The translations under genes and the position numbers were made by a program. From the NCBI GenBank assembly GCA_030407315.1, contig JALQPE010002092.1, forward strand, positions 1 through 64,000: a stretch of DNA of 64,000 bases, given 5' to 3'. Shown piece by piece: positions 1 to 11,257 of the stretch; position 1 is the stretch's first letter; each line of letters begins with the position of its first letter. This stretch comes from Asparagopsis taxiformis. Taxonomy: Eukaryota; Rhodophyta; Florideophyceae; Bonnemaisoniales; Bonnemaisoniaceae. Under the pieces are notes generated by a model that was not told the DNA's origin, searched no databases, and saw only the letters and a program-made list of their open reading frames with translations.

Positions 1-2
1 AC

Positions 3-2498
3 TCACAGACTGCGTTTCACCGCCGATTCTTGTTCGTCAACCGACCCCGCGGGGGACCGCTGCAGGTAACCCACGACGTTATTCAACGCCGTACCCAAAC
101 GGTGCGCGCGCTCGATAGTATCCTGGACTTGTCGCACGGTTTCCCGCTCGCGCGCTTGATATTCCTCGCGCACCGCGGTAAGGCGACTAGCCGCTCGCTC
201 CCTTTCGGCCCCAAGATTAGTTTCGACTTCGACAAGCGCCCGTTCCGCCGTTTCGCGCGCCACCGAAGCCGCGTCGCAGCGAGTTTGAAGTTCCCTCACC
301 TTAGCGTGAAGTTCTTCTTCGCTTCTCCTGTGCGCGCCCGCCCGACCCATCATCGTATTGATGTCCGTCTGCATGCGTTCGATACGCACCGCATCTTCGT
401 CGACTTTGCGTTTTAACGCCACCTCACGGACCTCAGTCTTTGTAAGCGCCTCCCTCGCCCCTTGCAGAGTGACAGAGCCTCGTCTCGCGTCTTGTGCGCG
501 GCGTCGCGCGCCCGATTCGCTTCGTCGAGGCGGACTAAGGCGTCGTCGCGAGCTTGCGCAATGGACGTCACGCGCGACAACGCTTCTTCGCCGGCTCGTT
601 CGGCCTCAGCCAGTCGAGTTCGCAGATCAGCCGCATCCGGTGCAATTGATGCCACGCCTTCAGCGACCGCGGCCGCACTTGCTATCGCGTCGTCAACCAC
701 GGCCGAAACTACGTTGGCTGAAGCACCCGCCGCGGCTCCACTAGCGCTCGCTTCGCCCGACGCACCCGCAGTACTTTGACCCTGAGTGGCCTTCTTCAGT
801 TCCTGCAGTTCGTTGTATACCTTGACGTACTCTGCCCGCAGCGCTGCGTCAAGCTGAGTAACGTCGATCGGAGCTCGAGGTGCCTCCGAAAATAGCGAAT
901 ACCGACCGTCTCGAAAACGACGACGCTCTACGGCAAGCAACGCCGCCATGCCGAGGTATTTCGCGTACTCTCGCGAGTTGGTCGCACGCATCACGTGTAG
1001 CTCGTTGGTTGATAACGCGGACAATACAGCATCCACGGTCACGACGTCATGGGCTTCTAAATGCGCGAACGCGCTGCGCGACGGGTTTCGCGGTGATTTT
1101 AACAAAAGATGCGGAATCTCTGTGTGGCGATGGACACCGAGCGAACCGTGCGCCCAGTCCACACTGCGGCGTTCCGCGTTCCATGGCAACCATTGGCCGC
1201 CTTCGTTGAAATCGATACCCGGCGCGACGTCGAAGACGGGCGTTTCGTCCCATGCGCAAGCGCGATGTTCCGATAGAAGACTTTCCAAGTGTGCCGTAGA
1301 ATACGAACCGCCGCGCACGACCGCCGACGCGCTCGATCCCAGCGATAAGTTTATCGCTTAAACGCACTATGCGGCGCTCGACGTAGGCGATATGGAGCCA
1401 CGCGCAGGCTATCATCACGACCCATTCGCTTAAAGCAACGGCCCAGAAGTACGAGCGCGTTTCGACGGGGACATTAAGACCAAGGAGGACAGAAGGCGCG
1501 TAATGGAAGACGCAAGGCAAAGGGACCGACAGTGATTCGGGTGCTTCAGGCCAGTCGCGCGCGTCGTAACGAGGGAAGAAAGCGCCGATGCGATCTTCAG
1601 GGAATTCACGGAACTCAACGTCGCGGTGCGTGACGAAGTATCCGGACGTGCGACGCAAGCGTAATTCGCGGCGCGCCTCGGGGCGCATACTCGCGTCGAG
1701 AAACCAAGGTTCGCTCGTTGCCCCCTCGTGTTCCACGTCGTTCCACGGAACGCCCCCGTCTAACAAGAAGCCAGCGCTTGGCGCTGCCGCCCACGGATCG
1801 AGATGCGCGAATTCGTCGCGACGCATTGTACGGAGCCTCGCCAAGTGGCGCACGAGCCGTTCGTCAGCAGCGTCTTCGAGGAAATAGGCGTCGCATGGCA
1901 GGTTCGCGGGTACGGCCAAATCGCACAACGCCGATTCACGTCGCGCGTCCCATACCGTTTGCGCGTTGCGATGACCGGGCAGGACAGCGTAGCGATTAAC
2001 GTCGGCGATGCGGTCCCATTGAAAGCGGCGCGGATAATACTGTAGCCGACTTAGCTCCGACCACGTTGGTAGCGTACGCGGCAGAAAGCGAAACGCGGAC
2101 GGATCTTCGTAACGAGCGCGCGGCGTCGGGATGGGAGCGTTTTGCGCGGCCGACGGAAGGGATACGGAGGAAGGAGCGGGTATGGAGCGGAGAGGAACGC
2201 CGATAGAAGAATGACCGCCAGTCACCGACGCCGGCGTACCCGTGACGTCCACGGTCTCGACGACGTTTGGCATCGCATCGACGCTGTTCGCATCGGAACC
2301 GTTCGCGAACGCCGGAACAGGCGCATTGATGGACGATGCCTGGGCTAAGGGAAGATAGAACGGGCTCTCGGGACTTGCCGGCAAAGGAGTTGCGAAGCGC
2401 GGAGCGGCAGTCGGCGTGCGAGTGGGCGTCATCATTTCGTCGCCAGGAGCGACGCCGGCACGGAGCCACCCAGGAAGAGATTCGTCGTCGTGCGCCAT
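3..2498 (-). pseudogene. Frameshifted gag-like retroelement ORF with C-terminal coiled coil
   Basis: Three overlapping minus-strand reading frames read as one disrupted protein. The first (2498 to about 1320) starts MAHDDESLPGW and has a Pro/Thr/Ser-rich N-terminus followed by a Trp- and Arg-rich region. The second (about 1318 to 470) continues it and ends in an Ala-rich hinge and an EAERAGEEAL-type coiled coil. The third (about 470 to 3) carries on the coiled coil and runs to the window edge. Each overlap ends in low-quality Arg-rich translation, so two frameshifts near 1320 and 470 are likely. GC content and CpG density are far above the AT-rich DNA beyond 3.3 kb and resemble the retroelement at 60-64 kb. 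I recognise no conserved gag motif or zinc knuckle; assignment to a retroelement rests on composition and style only. Confidence 0.4.
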
Positions 2499-2535
2499 CG
2501 CGACGGAAGAGCGGCACTACTGTGTCTGAAATCGG

Positions 2536-3262
2536 GCCTGGGGCAGTACTGTACGGCAGTAAAATTTACTGCCTGAGGCAGTGAAATTTAGTACTGTAAA
2601 AGTATAAATTAATGCCCTACTTACCGGCAGTACAGTGCACTGCCCGGAGGCAGTGGCCAAGTGCTGCCGACGGCAGTAGAAAGTACTGCCTGGATGTATG
2701 AAGTGAGGCAGTGGTGGGAGGCAGTGATAGATGCTGGATTTAGATTGTCTATCTGGCAGTGATTTGTGCTAGATTGGCCTGTAAAATAAAGTAGTATGTT
2801 GTGCTGACTTGGGCAGCACGGAGAGGGAGTAAAATATGCTGTCCAGGAATATGGCCCACGGCAGTACTATTTGGTGGCGTGGGATGCACCGTGTGGCAGT
2901 AGAAGCTAGTGTTTCCGGCAGCGTGCTGTGCTGGCTGCAGGCGCGAATGACGGCAGCACATTTTGCTATATTTAGACAGAGCCCCGATGTACTGTATAGT
3001 ACTGCCTGCACGTCATGCCAGAGGCAGAGAAATGGGCTTTCCAAATCAGTGTAAATTACTGTCTGGTAGTGTTGTCCTCGGCAGGGGCATGGGACAGTAC
3101 CAGTTACTGCCTGTGCCAGTGCAGAGTAATACCTGGAAGTAATACCTGTGGCAGTACATTTCACTACCTGGAACTAGTGCTTGAGACAGTACAATTTACT
3201 GCCGGGGAGTCTATACTGAACCGGTATATTGTAGTGCCCAGCGGTACTGACTCGGACAGAAC
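2536..3262. repeat. Cluster of GGCAGT/ACTGCC palindromic motifs
   Basis: Within about 720 bases the hexamer GGCAGT or its complement ACTGCC recurs dozens of times in both orientations, often as short palindromes such as GGCAGTAAAATTTACTGCC at 2555-2573. Spacing is irregular, so this is not a simple tandem array. A second cluster of the same motif lies at about 14.9-15.26 kb. Both clusters lie next to GC-rich retroelement-like blocks. No convincing coding sequence is present; ORFs here are chance readings through the motif. Confidence 0.7.
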
Positions 3263-5577
3263 AGGAAAGTAGTAAAATCTGATGCCTAGGGTAATACTTT
3301 CTAGTGGCTCCAATTGATGTTCAGGACGATAAAACCAGGTGTAAATGCAATTCCAGCCGCATGTTCAGGCATACAGCTACGAAATGTCGGGCAGAATGGG
3401 GTATCTCTCTCGGTGGTCTTCATAGAAATGTATAGGGATAACCAAGTGTGATCTGAAAGGACGTCAACTGTTTTATGTAGCAAGGATAACGATGCCTGAA
3501 AGACTGTTTCAGTTCTATCATTAGACTAGACTACTCATCAAATTGAACTATCGTATCCATAATCTTACCATCTCTACAACTAGGACTAATTGCATGCAAC
3601 TCGAGTTCCTTGCTGCTTGAAAATGACAGTTCATGTTCAGACAGAAAAGAAATAAAACACCACCATAGATGATTTGCAACAGGTTAGCAATCAGATAAAG
3701 AAAATTATTGTAAAGGATGAGAACAAGATTGCAGTGTGGTTAACCGATTCCTATACCAGAAGCATTTCGAATCAATAGACTGGAATAGGATCTTTGCAGA
3801 ACGATATTCATGGTTAGAGCACTATCTTTCATGGAAAACATGTGGAAATAAATAAGAGAGGGCAAAGATACATCTACGACAACGTACCTGACTTACCTGT
3901 CTTGTTCATGATACTCGGATGATTAAATCGTCCTATACATCACGCATAAACAGCCTTAAATAGGCAGGTCATCCACCCATAATGGCCTCGTCGTAACCAG
4001 AAGGCAGATGATTCGGCAGACGATGATGTGGCAGATGATTTGGCAGCGGATGATCTGTCAAATTTTCTGGACGCGGGAAATTAACAGTAATTGAAATCAG
4101 GCCCTTTAAAACTAACCTAAAATTCTTGGTGATGATTCCCAGGCGTATACCGAAGAAGATTCAGCTAATAAATGCTTTAGAATGTAGTATCAGACCATTC
4201 CATGGAGAGTTACAGCTTTCTGCTCATGAATAGACCATTTCCCACCGTAATGAGACAACTAATGCGACGTAAAGTGCGATATACTGAAGCACGATCATAA
4301 GTTTTTCGTTAGTGACGTTTATGGAAACGATATGAGCATAGTAATTTCATATGCATGGGGGGTAAGCAAGAATCTATGAAGTCATGAAACCTTGCTGCTG
4401 AACCCAGCATGGGATCATAGGATAACTAGTCACCTGTTCCTTGGGTAAGTAGGAAACCATCATGTTTTCGATACGATGCAACAGTAAGAAAATATAAGTA
4501 ACGAGAATTATTAAATTTTCCTATCTAGATAGATACGTATTTCGTCCTACTCGTTGCGTAGGAGATAATATTAATCAACAATTTTTGCAAGATTCTCTCG
4601 AATCCAAAGAGAAGAGATTAGAGGTATGGATGCTTGAAGTGCAAACTGTACAGTTTACCGCCTACCATTAGGCGGCAGGCCATATATCGCATACATATTT
4701 TTGTTCTACGCTGATTACTTCCAGAATTTCACCATATCTTCTTCTTGTGAAAGTTCCTTTTCACGTATGAGTGGAGTAATGTTCATATGGAGCATAATTG
4801 TTTCAACGTGATCAGTTTATATCTGAACAGTTCTACCATGATTTGAGCAATTTGATCGCACTGTTTTTTCAATACTGAATCAAAAAGAGTCTGTCTGCGT
4901 GCAGAATACGGTTGAATTATAGGGAGTTATTGAACAATCTGGACAGTAACTCAATTTCAACTATCGTTGTGTCGGCGAAACTTGTGGCGGAAAAACGCTG
5001 GAAGCTACAAAATATGTTCGGCAGTCTTGAGTACGTGTGGGGAAGCTGAACTTTGAGAAAGTGCATCGGATTGTGTCCAGTTGTAGTCATTGAAGGTTAA
5101 ACAGATATAAAACAGTGATAGTTAGTTGTAGTTGATAGGCAAAAATCCGTACACTATTGGTGGGAGCTGCGAGGTGGGCTTTGGCGGTCTGTCTAGTAGG
5201 CCCTTGGAGACTAGCAATAACTTCGACGAACAAAAATGACGGATTGTGAATGCGAGAAGGGACGGTTTTGAGATGACTGCGTACTGAGTCCAATTGAGAA
5301 GAGTTGTGAATTTAGAGGAAAATCATTGTCTATCTTGGATGAATAGCACCGTTCACACTCCCTGGAGAATGAATCTCAACGCTTTTGTAGCGCGAGAAAG
5401 TGCTCTCCCCTTAAACTTAGTGGCCTGACCAAACAGTGACACTACTGCAAGGCTGTTCTGTTCCAAAATCACCACGGTGCGAAAGAGAGATGAAAATAAA
5501 ACGAATCACATTGTTATATCTTTGTAGCAAATCAGCAGAATGAATGTCGTTTCATTTGAGACCTCTAATCATATGAC
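3263..5577. other. AT-rich intergenic DNA, no gene seen
   Basis: About 2.3 kb of AT-rich sequence without a convincing ORF on either strand, with no recognisable RNA gene and no tandem repeat. A few isolated GGCAGA/GGCAGT words near 4000-4070 may be outliers of the motif cluster to the left. Confidence 0.5.
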
Positions 5578-5613
5578 CCCATCTCTGTCAGCCATATGGC
5601 TGACAGAGATGGG
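5578..5613. repeat. 36-bp perfect palindrome
   Basis: The arm CCCATCTCTGTCAGCCAT is followed immediately by its exact reverse complement, giving 18 + 18 bp with no spacer. One mismatch outward the symmetry resumes for a few more bases. A zero-loop palindrome this long is unlikely by chance in AT-rich DNA and can extrude as a cruciform. Confidence 0.9.
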
Positions 5614-5799
5614 ATCACAGCTTTGGCTCTATTCGTTTCAACTGGTTTTGGACTCATTACCCGCATAGTATTGTGCTGCCTGGGACTGTTGAGATGGTAC
5701 TATGCGCAAGCGCAATACGAGAACATGCATGCATGCGCTAAGCACTTTTTGACAACAAAAGGATTAGCTATCGGCAAATGACCTGCTGTATGCAGCTGG

Positions 5800-6255
5800 T
5801 TGATGGAATCCAGAAATAACACTCGCTATTATTTTTATTTCACCAAATCAGGTGTAGTGCACTCATTAGTGGAACAGCAGCCAGCCTAGCAGACCAATGA
5901 GCGCAGTGCACCTGTCCATCGGAACCCAGAAATTATACCCGGTATTTTTCGCACTTTGCCAAACCAGGTGCATTGCACTCATCGGTCGGATGAGATGGTT
6001 GTGGTGTGGCCAATAAGCGCAATGCACTTGGTCGTTGAAAACCAGAAACTATACCCGGTATTATTCTCACTTCACCCAACCAGGTGCAGTCAACTCATTG
6101 GCCGCACAGCAGCCAGCTCTGCCGACGAATGAGCGCATTGCACCTGGACATTGGAACCCAGAAACTATACCCGGTATTATTTTGGTTTGCCAAGTCCAGA
6201 TGTTGCACTGCCATTGGTAGGAGTCGCTCAGAGTAGGATGAAGACCTTCTAACAG
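5800..6255. repeat. Diverged about 116-bp satellite, 3-4 copies
   Basis: Three clear copies have their ATACCCGGTAT cores starting near 5935, 6051 and 6167, giving a 116-bp period, and there is a degenerate copy on the left. Each copy has the order CCAATGAGCGCA, GTGCACCTGG, core, CCAGGTGCA, ACTCATTGG, so it is itself an imperfect inverted repeat. Motifs and spacing match the homogeneous array at 9.7-11.3 kb, so this is an older member of the same family. Confidence 0.8.
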
Positions 6256-7180
6256 GTTCCATCGAGCCGCAATCGCTCCACACTCAACTCAATTCCCTTT
6301 TCGAAACTAACCTCTTCTGCAGCGAGCCGCTCGATCCAGCAATAACCGAAACAGATCTCCCTCTAGCTGTCTCACTAACTCTCTCCTTCTCTAGCCCCGC
6401 CCCACCTCTAGCCCTCCTCACAGCCCTATCTCCATTCCCGCCCAGTCCAACCACGCTCTCCAGCCTCCCGCCATTCCCCGCTCTCACCAACGACCTAAAC
6501 CTACTAACTCCCCCGCCCAAAGAGTCCTCCCACTGAAGCTCCTCCATGGACAACAATTGTCCGCTCCGTCGTTGCGTCAAGGTAACAATAACACCCCATT
6601 CCCGATCCAAACGCACTGCAGCGCCGCCACCGCGCACGCCCTCCCCGCCGCCCAAGCGTCGTCGCGAGACACCCAGCCGACGTCTGCAAACAACCCTCCA
6701 CTTCTCCCGCCCAGGCGAGCCCGCCCGCGTGCAGCTATGTCTCCCGTCTCGCCTTACACCACCTTCAGCCCGACGCCGTCCGAATTGCTCGCCAAAGCTG
6801 CAGCGCCAAATCCAGAAGCGCTACTCGCTACTGGCCCCTCCGCTCATGCCTGCGCGCGTCGTCGGCATGCCGCACGCCAGTCAGGACGCTTCCAATTCGC
6901 GATCATGTATCAGTACCGCGCTGGCTGAGCGGATTCAGGCTGCCGCCTAACGCTCTCTGCAACCGACCTTCCCCGTTACCCCGTGTCTACCGCTCGCGGA
7001 TGCAGCCGTCATGACTGTGACGCGTGCGGCGGAGGCCTACTCGAACGCGCTGTCCAGACCGCCAACGAGCTGCGCTCCGCAGTCGACTGCGTTAACGGCT
7101 ATCGCCGTTAACCACAATTTTGGCCTGTGCGACGTATCGTACGCGACGTCGCGTACGCTGTTGAGTTTTGAAGATCATAT
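6256..7180. other. GC-rich Pro/Ser-rich block, coding status unclear
   Basis: This stretch is CpG-rich and has overlapping open frames on both strands. The best plus-strand reading starts MDNNCPLRRC at 6546 (134 aa). It is rich in Pro, Ser, Thr and Arg, with a PPPKRRRE basic patch followed by LQTTLHF, which loosely resembles a PCNA-binding motif. Another open plus-strand stretch without a start codon (about 6250-6535) ends just upstream in a different frame. It could be a decayed gene or retroelement fragment; composition alone does not prove coding. Confidence 0.25.
7091..7157. repeat. Two adjacent strong palindromes
   Basis: At 7091-7112 the 9-bp arms GTTAACGGC and GCCGTTAAC flank a 4-nt loop. 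At 7138-7157 CGTACGCGACGTCGCGTACG is a perfect 20-bp palindrome. Both lie at the right edge of the GC-rich block, just before AT-rich sequence and the 3' end of the glycosyltransferase gene. Confidence 0.85.
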
Positions 7181-7411
7181 GATCTTACATAATATTATGT
7201 GGCGCCTCTTCGGGATCCGAAGATGGAAGGTCTGGACACATCTGAGGAAGGGGAGTGATGTACAGCGACTCATTTTTGGGATGCTCCCTTGTGAACCGTG
7301 TAGATATCAAAGGATTATATTTCTGTACTTTGTACCTATTGAAACGCCCTCCCGCGTCAGATTGTCGGTTAAAATGCGCAAAACGCGATGAGACTCAGGA
7401 TCGAGCCATCG

Positions 7412-9193
7412 TCATACTCTTAATGTACTCTGCGTTCGCAGTATGAATGGCGTCACAGGTGACTGTACGACGTAACACGTGTATAAGTAGATGTGATGTG
7501 CTATGTTATCCTCAACAACATCATCCGACGTATGTACCTTCTTTCCATTCACTCTCATATAGTTGTACCATTTCACTTGTGCCATTTGTGCATCATTACG
7601 TAGATTGCTTTCAAACGGCCATCCCTCACCAGGCTCGAAGCTGTCACTCACCACAAATTCATCATTACTTACAAACAACTCTGTAAACTTGCAGTTCAAA
7701 TGCTGATCTAGCACCCAGATCAGAACCAAAACTCGATCTGTTCGCCTGGCAAACGCCATCGCAGATCCCAGAGCACGCAATCGGTTGCCGAGTCCGTACT
7801 GAGCGTGAATGAAAACAATTTTGGGATTACGTATTCCGGTCTTCCGCTTTCTGATCAACTTGAGTAGCAACAGCTTTCTTGCGATTGGCGACATACCGCG
7901 AAGTAACATTTTGGGGGTGTGGAAATCAGAATAGAGGACGCTATCTGTAACTTCCACCTTCTGCGTTTCTGGGTGGCGCCCTATCACAGAAGCCTTTGCA
8001 ATGATATGCCTTTTTGAAGGGGGTGCCCTCTCAACAAAATGGGACTAGATTTGCTCCTGCATCATACGAGGAACATACCTGGACCAAATCACTCCGGTCA
8101 ACGACATTGAAACATGCACATCAATGGCAGCCAAGTTGTCCAGCGAAGCTACTTTGTCTGTGTTTTGAATGACGCGAATATTGGTGCTGTCTTCTTTGGT
8201 GCTTGCAGTGGGAAAATGCATTGAGTTTGCCGCTGTGAATGTACTTTCGGTATTTTGCGATGAAGAAACCACATCAGATGGTAAGGCAGCGTCTACAACA
8301 GAAAATTCAGCCCAATCGGTGATGGTCGAATGATTATCCGAAGAGAAACGTTCAAACTTTTCGGAGACCGGTATGATGATAACATGGTTCACTAAATCGC
8401 CCCCAGTATTGTGGTCGGCGATGAGAAATTCCGATAAATGGTGTTCAGCGATAGGCTGTGCGAAAATGACGGCCACTCGAGCTGTTGTTTGAGCGTAAAC
8501 GACAGCACTCGCGATAGCTCGAATACAAGAATACAAGTGACATTGCGAAATATGAGCGAAAACAGCACGTCTTGTCGGATACGCGAGGGAAGAGTTGGAA
8601 GCTCGAGTTGAGAGCAGGTGTTTGAGACGTTCTTTTTGGTCCATACCAATTTCGTTCAAGTATCGAAATGGAACTTCATGCATATCATGCAACTGGAGGT
8701 TGAGCGGAGAAAGATTGGGATCATGATGAAGTGAGTTGTTGGATTGCACAGTTTGGTGGGTTGTGAATGACAAATCAGGGAGGATTGTAAGGTGAAGAGA
8801 AGATTGGGCACCAAGCAAGAACACAAGAACTAGAACGACAGTGATGACAGCGGCGGCGTGAGTGACGGCAGTGCTGAATTCGCGCTTGATAAAGGCAAGA
8901 AATCTGCGAGATAATCGCGAGTAAGGATTGGGAGTATCAAGCTTTCGTTGATGGGGCGGGAGGGGTAGCGGAACAGTTGCACACGACTCCCACGGCAAAG
9001 AAGCTACGAAGGAGCGACATTTGCCAAGCCAGCTCCAGGTGAGCATGATAACAATATGTGAAAGCGAAGAGGATGAATGTCTGCACAGGCAACGGTGATG
9101 TGTCGAAAGGGTTGCCTCGAGAGGAAAGTGGCAAGCCAAGTAGCTGCGGTAAGCAGGGAAAATAGGTGACGGGATGACAGTGTTTGCGGGCAA
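7412..9193 (-). CDS. Type II membrane glycosyltransferase-like protein, GLGNR (fucosyltransferase-like) family, one 51-nt intron
   Basis: Likely a Golgi enzyme. A hydrophobic segment (AAAVITVVLVLVFLLG) follows a basic cytoplasmic tail, as in type II anchors. The C-terminal half has VFIHAQYGLGNRLRALGSAM, then RVLVLIW and CKFTELF, the sugar-nucleotide motif set of GLGNR fucosyltransferase-like proteins. The N-terminal half has a degenerate copy (RRAVFAHISQCHLYSCIRAI, then a Val/Ile strand and SEFLI), suggesting internal duplication. An in-frame TAG at 8045-8047 splits the ORF. A GTATGTT donor and a GAGAG acceptor define a possible intron 8028-8078 that removes the stop and keeps frame, giving about 576 aa. 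If not spliced, this is a nonsense allele. Start may be the internal Met at 9046 (MLTWSWLGK). The C-terminus looks short for the family. Confidence 0.6.
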
Positions 9194-9271
9194 AATGAAG
9201 GCTGGCTGTATTCAGATGGTTCCTTCACCCAGATCACAAGAAGAGGAAGACATAGACGCTTTGATCACGCC

Positions 9272-9297
9272 TTTTCTCGTCCTTCAGGACGAGAAAA
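9272..9297. repeat. 12-bp-arm hairpin upstream of the glycosyltransferase gene
   Basis: TTTTCTCGTCCT, a 2-nt loop, then AGGACGAGAAAA: a perfect inverted repeat. It lies 79 bp upstream of the longest start of the minus-strand gene at 7412-9193. It could be a regulatory or terminator-like structure; nothing else shows function. Confidence 0.7.
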
Positions 9298-9716
9298 TGC
9301 GTATGAGGAAACTGGATTAGCTTCGACGTACAATCTACACGTTTATCTGTATACAGTCCAATAAACAAGTATCATAGTACAACACCTATTCGCACAATTG
9401 CCTTCAGCAAACAAAATTCCATTAGCAATGTTCCAAAACCACTCACACCCTTCCGTTTAGAAACCGCCTCAACCAATGCAACGCCTTGCTGTGCCTCAAT
9501 TGTGACGTCATATATCTCCTCACCAAGGCCGCCATTCATCTCCTGTGAAAAGAAAGGCTCGCACGAAGCGATATATACTGCAACGTCCTGGCACACAGTC
9601 GCAATACAAAGATTGGTAGACCCACCCTAAAGCCACTTGACAAACATCAAACCTCATCCTTTCCATCTTAACGATCTATGCACCCTCAATCGCTAAGTGT
9701 TGGCGTTCCTCGTTCG
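9298..9716. other. Intergenic, no feature seen
   Basis: AT-leaning spacer between the glycosyltransferase promoter side and the satellite array. A 74-codon minus ORF (9372-9596) has no recognisable motif and is not called. Confidence 0.4.
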
Positions 9717-11257
9717 GCCAATGGCAGTGCTGCACCTGGACCTGGTACACCCAAAATAATACCGGGTATTATTTTGCCATACCAAGACCCAGGTGCAGCA
9801 GTGTCATTGGCTCCCGGTCGGCTAGCCGCCTCTGGCCAATGACAGTACTGCACCTGGGCTTTGCATACCCAAAATAATACCGGGTATTATTTTGCCATAC
9901 CAAAAGCCAGGTGCAGCAGTGTCATTGGCTCCCGGTCGGCTAGCCGCCTCTGGCCAATGACAGTACTGCACCTGGGCTTTGCAGACCCAAAATAATACCG
10001 GGTATTATTTTGCCATACCAAAAGCCAGGTGCAGCAGTGTCATTGGCTCCCGGTCGGCTGGCCGCCTCTGGCCAATGACAGTACTGCACCTAGACTTTGC
10101 AGACCCAAAATAATACCGGGTATTATTTTGCCATACCAAAAGCCAGGTGCAGCAGTGTCATTGGCTCCCGGTCGGCTGGCCGCCTCTGGCCAATGACAGT
10201 ACTGCACCTGGGCTTTGCAGACCCAAAATAATACCGGGTATTATTTTGCCATACCAAAAGCCAGGTGCAGCAGTGTCATTGGCTCCCGGTCGGCTAGCCG
10301 CCTCTGGCCAATGACAGTACTGCACCTAGACTTTGCAGACCCAAAATAATACCGGGTATTATTTTGCCATACCAAAAGCCAGGTGCAGCAGTGTCATTGG
10401 CTCCCGGTCGGCTGGCCGCCTCTGGCCAATGACAGTACTGCACCTGGACTTTGCAGACCCAAAATAATACCGGGTATTATTTTGCCATACCAAGACCCAG
10501 GTGCAGCAGTGTCATTGGCTCCCGGTCGGCTGGCCGCCTCTGGCCAATGACAGTACTGCACCTGGACTTTGCAGACCCAAAATAATACCGGGTATTATTT
10601 TGCCATACCAAGACCCAGGTGCAGCAGTGTCATTGGCTCCCGGTCGGCTAGCCGCCTCTGGCCAATGACAGTACTGCACCTGGGCTTTGCAGACCCAAAA
10701 TAATACCGGGTATTATTTTGCCATACCAAAAGCCAGGTGCAGCAGTGTCATTGGCTCCCGGTCGGCTAGCCGCCTCTGGCCAATGACAGTACTGCACCTG
10801 GGCTTTGCAGACCCAAAATAATACCGGGTATTATTTTGCCATACCAAAAGCCAGGTGCAGCAGTGTCATTGGCTCCCGGTCGGCTGGCCGCCTCTGGCCA
10901 ATGACAGTACTGCACCTGGACTTTGCAGACCCAAAATAATACCGGGTATTATTTTGCCATACCAAAAGCCAGGTGCAGCAGTGTCATTGGCTCCCGGTCG
11001 GCTAGCCGCCTCTGGCCAATGACAGTACTGCACCTGGGCTTTGCAGACCCAAAATAATACCGGGTATTATTTTGCCATACCAAAAGCCAGGTGCAGCAGT
11101 GTCATTGGCTCCCGGTCGGCTAGCCGCCTCTGGCCAATGACAGTACTGCACCTGGGCTTTGCAGACCCAAAATAATACCGGGTATTATTTTGCCATACCA
11201 AAAGCCAGGTGCAGCAGTGTCATTGGCTCCCGGTCGGCTAGCCGTCTCTGGCCAATG
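9717..11257. repeat. Homogeneous 118-bp palindromic satellite, 13 copies
   Basis: The core starts at 9753 and recurs at exact 118-bp steps to 11169. Each monomer contains AATAATACCGGGTATTATT inside a perfect inverted repeat with 12-bp arms around a single central G. Outside this, CCAATGACAGTACTGCACCT on one side is mirrored by AGGTGCAGCAGTGTCATTGG on the other, so almost the whole monomer can fold on itself. Copies differ mainly in a few positions (GGGCTTT or GGACTTT or AGACTTT; GGCTAGCCG or GGCTGGCCG), showing recent homogenisation. Each copy carries an inverted pair of CCAAT boxes. No coding capacity. Confidence 0.95.

Noticed and set aside
6546..6950. Possible PCNA-binding protein (LQTTLHF motif)
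   Set aside because: The motif is incomplete, the sequence is low-complexity and competing frames are equally open; listed only as an uncertain block.
7447..7686. 79-codon plus ORF
   Set aside because: Antisense reading of the glycosyltransferase catalytic half, without a motif of its own.
9717..11257. Regularly repeated units suggested a CRISPR array
   Set aside because: The 118-bp units are contiguous, with no unique spacers, and the setting is a eukaryotic nuclear genome.
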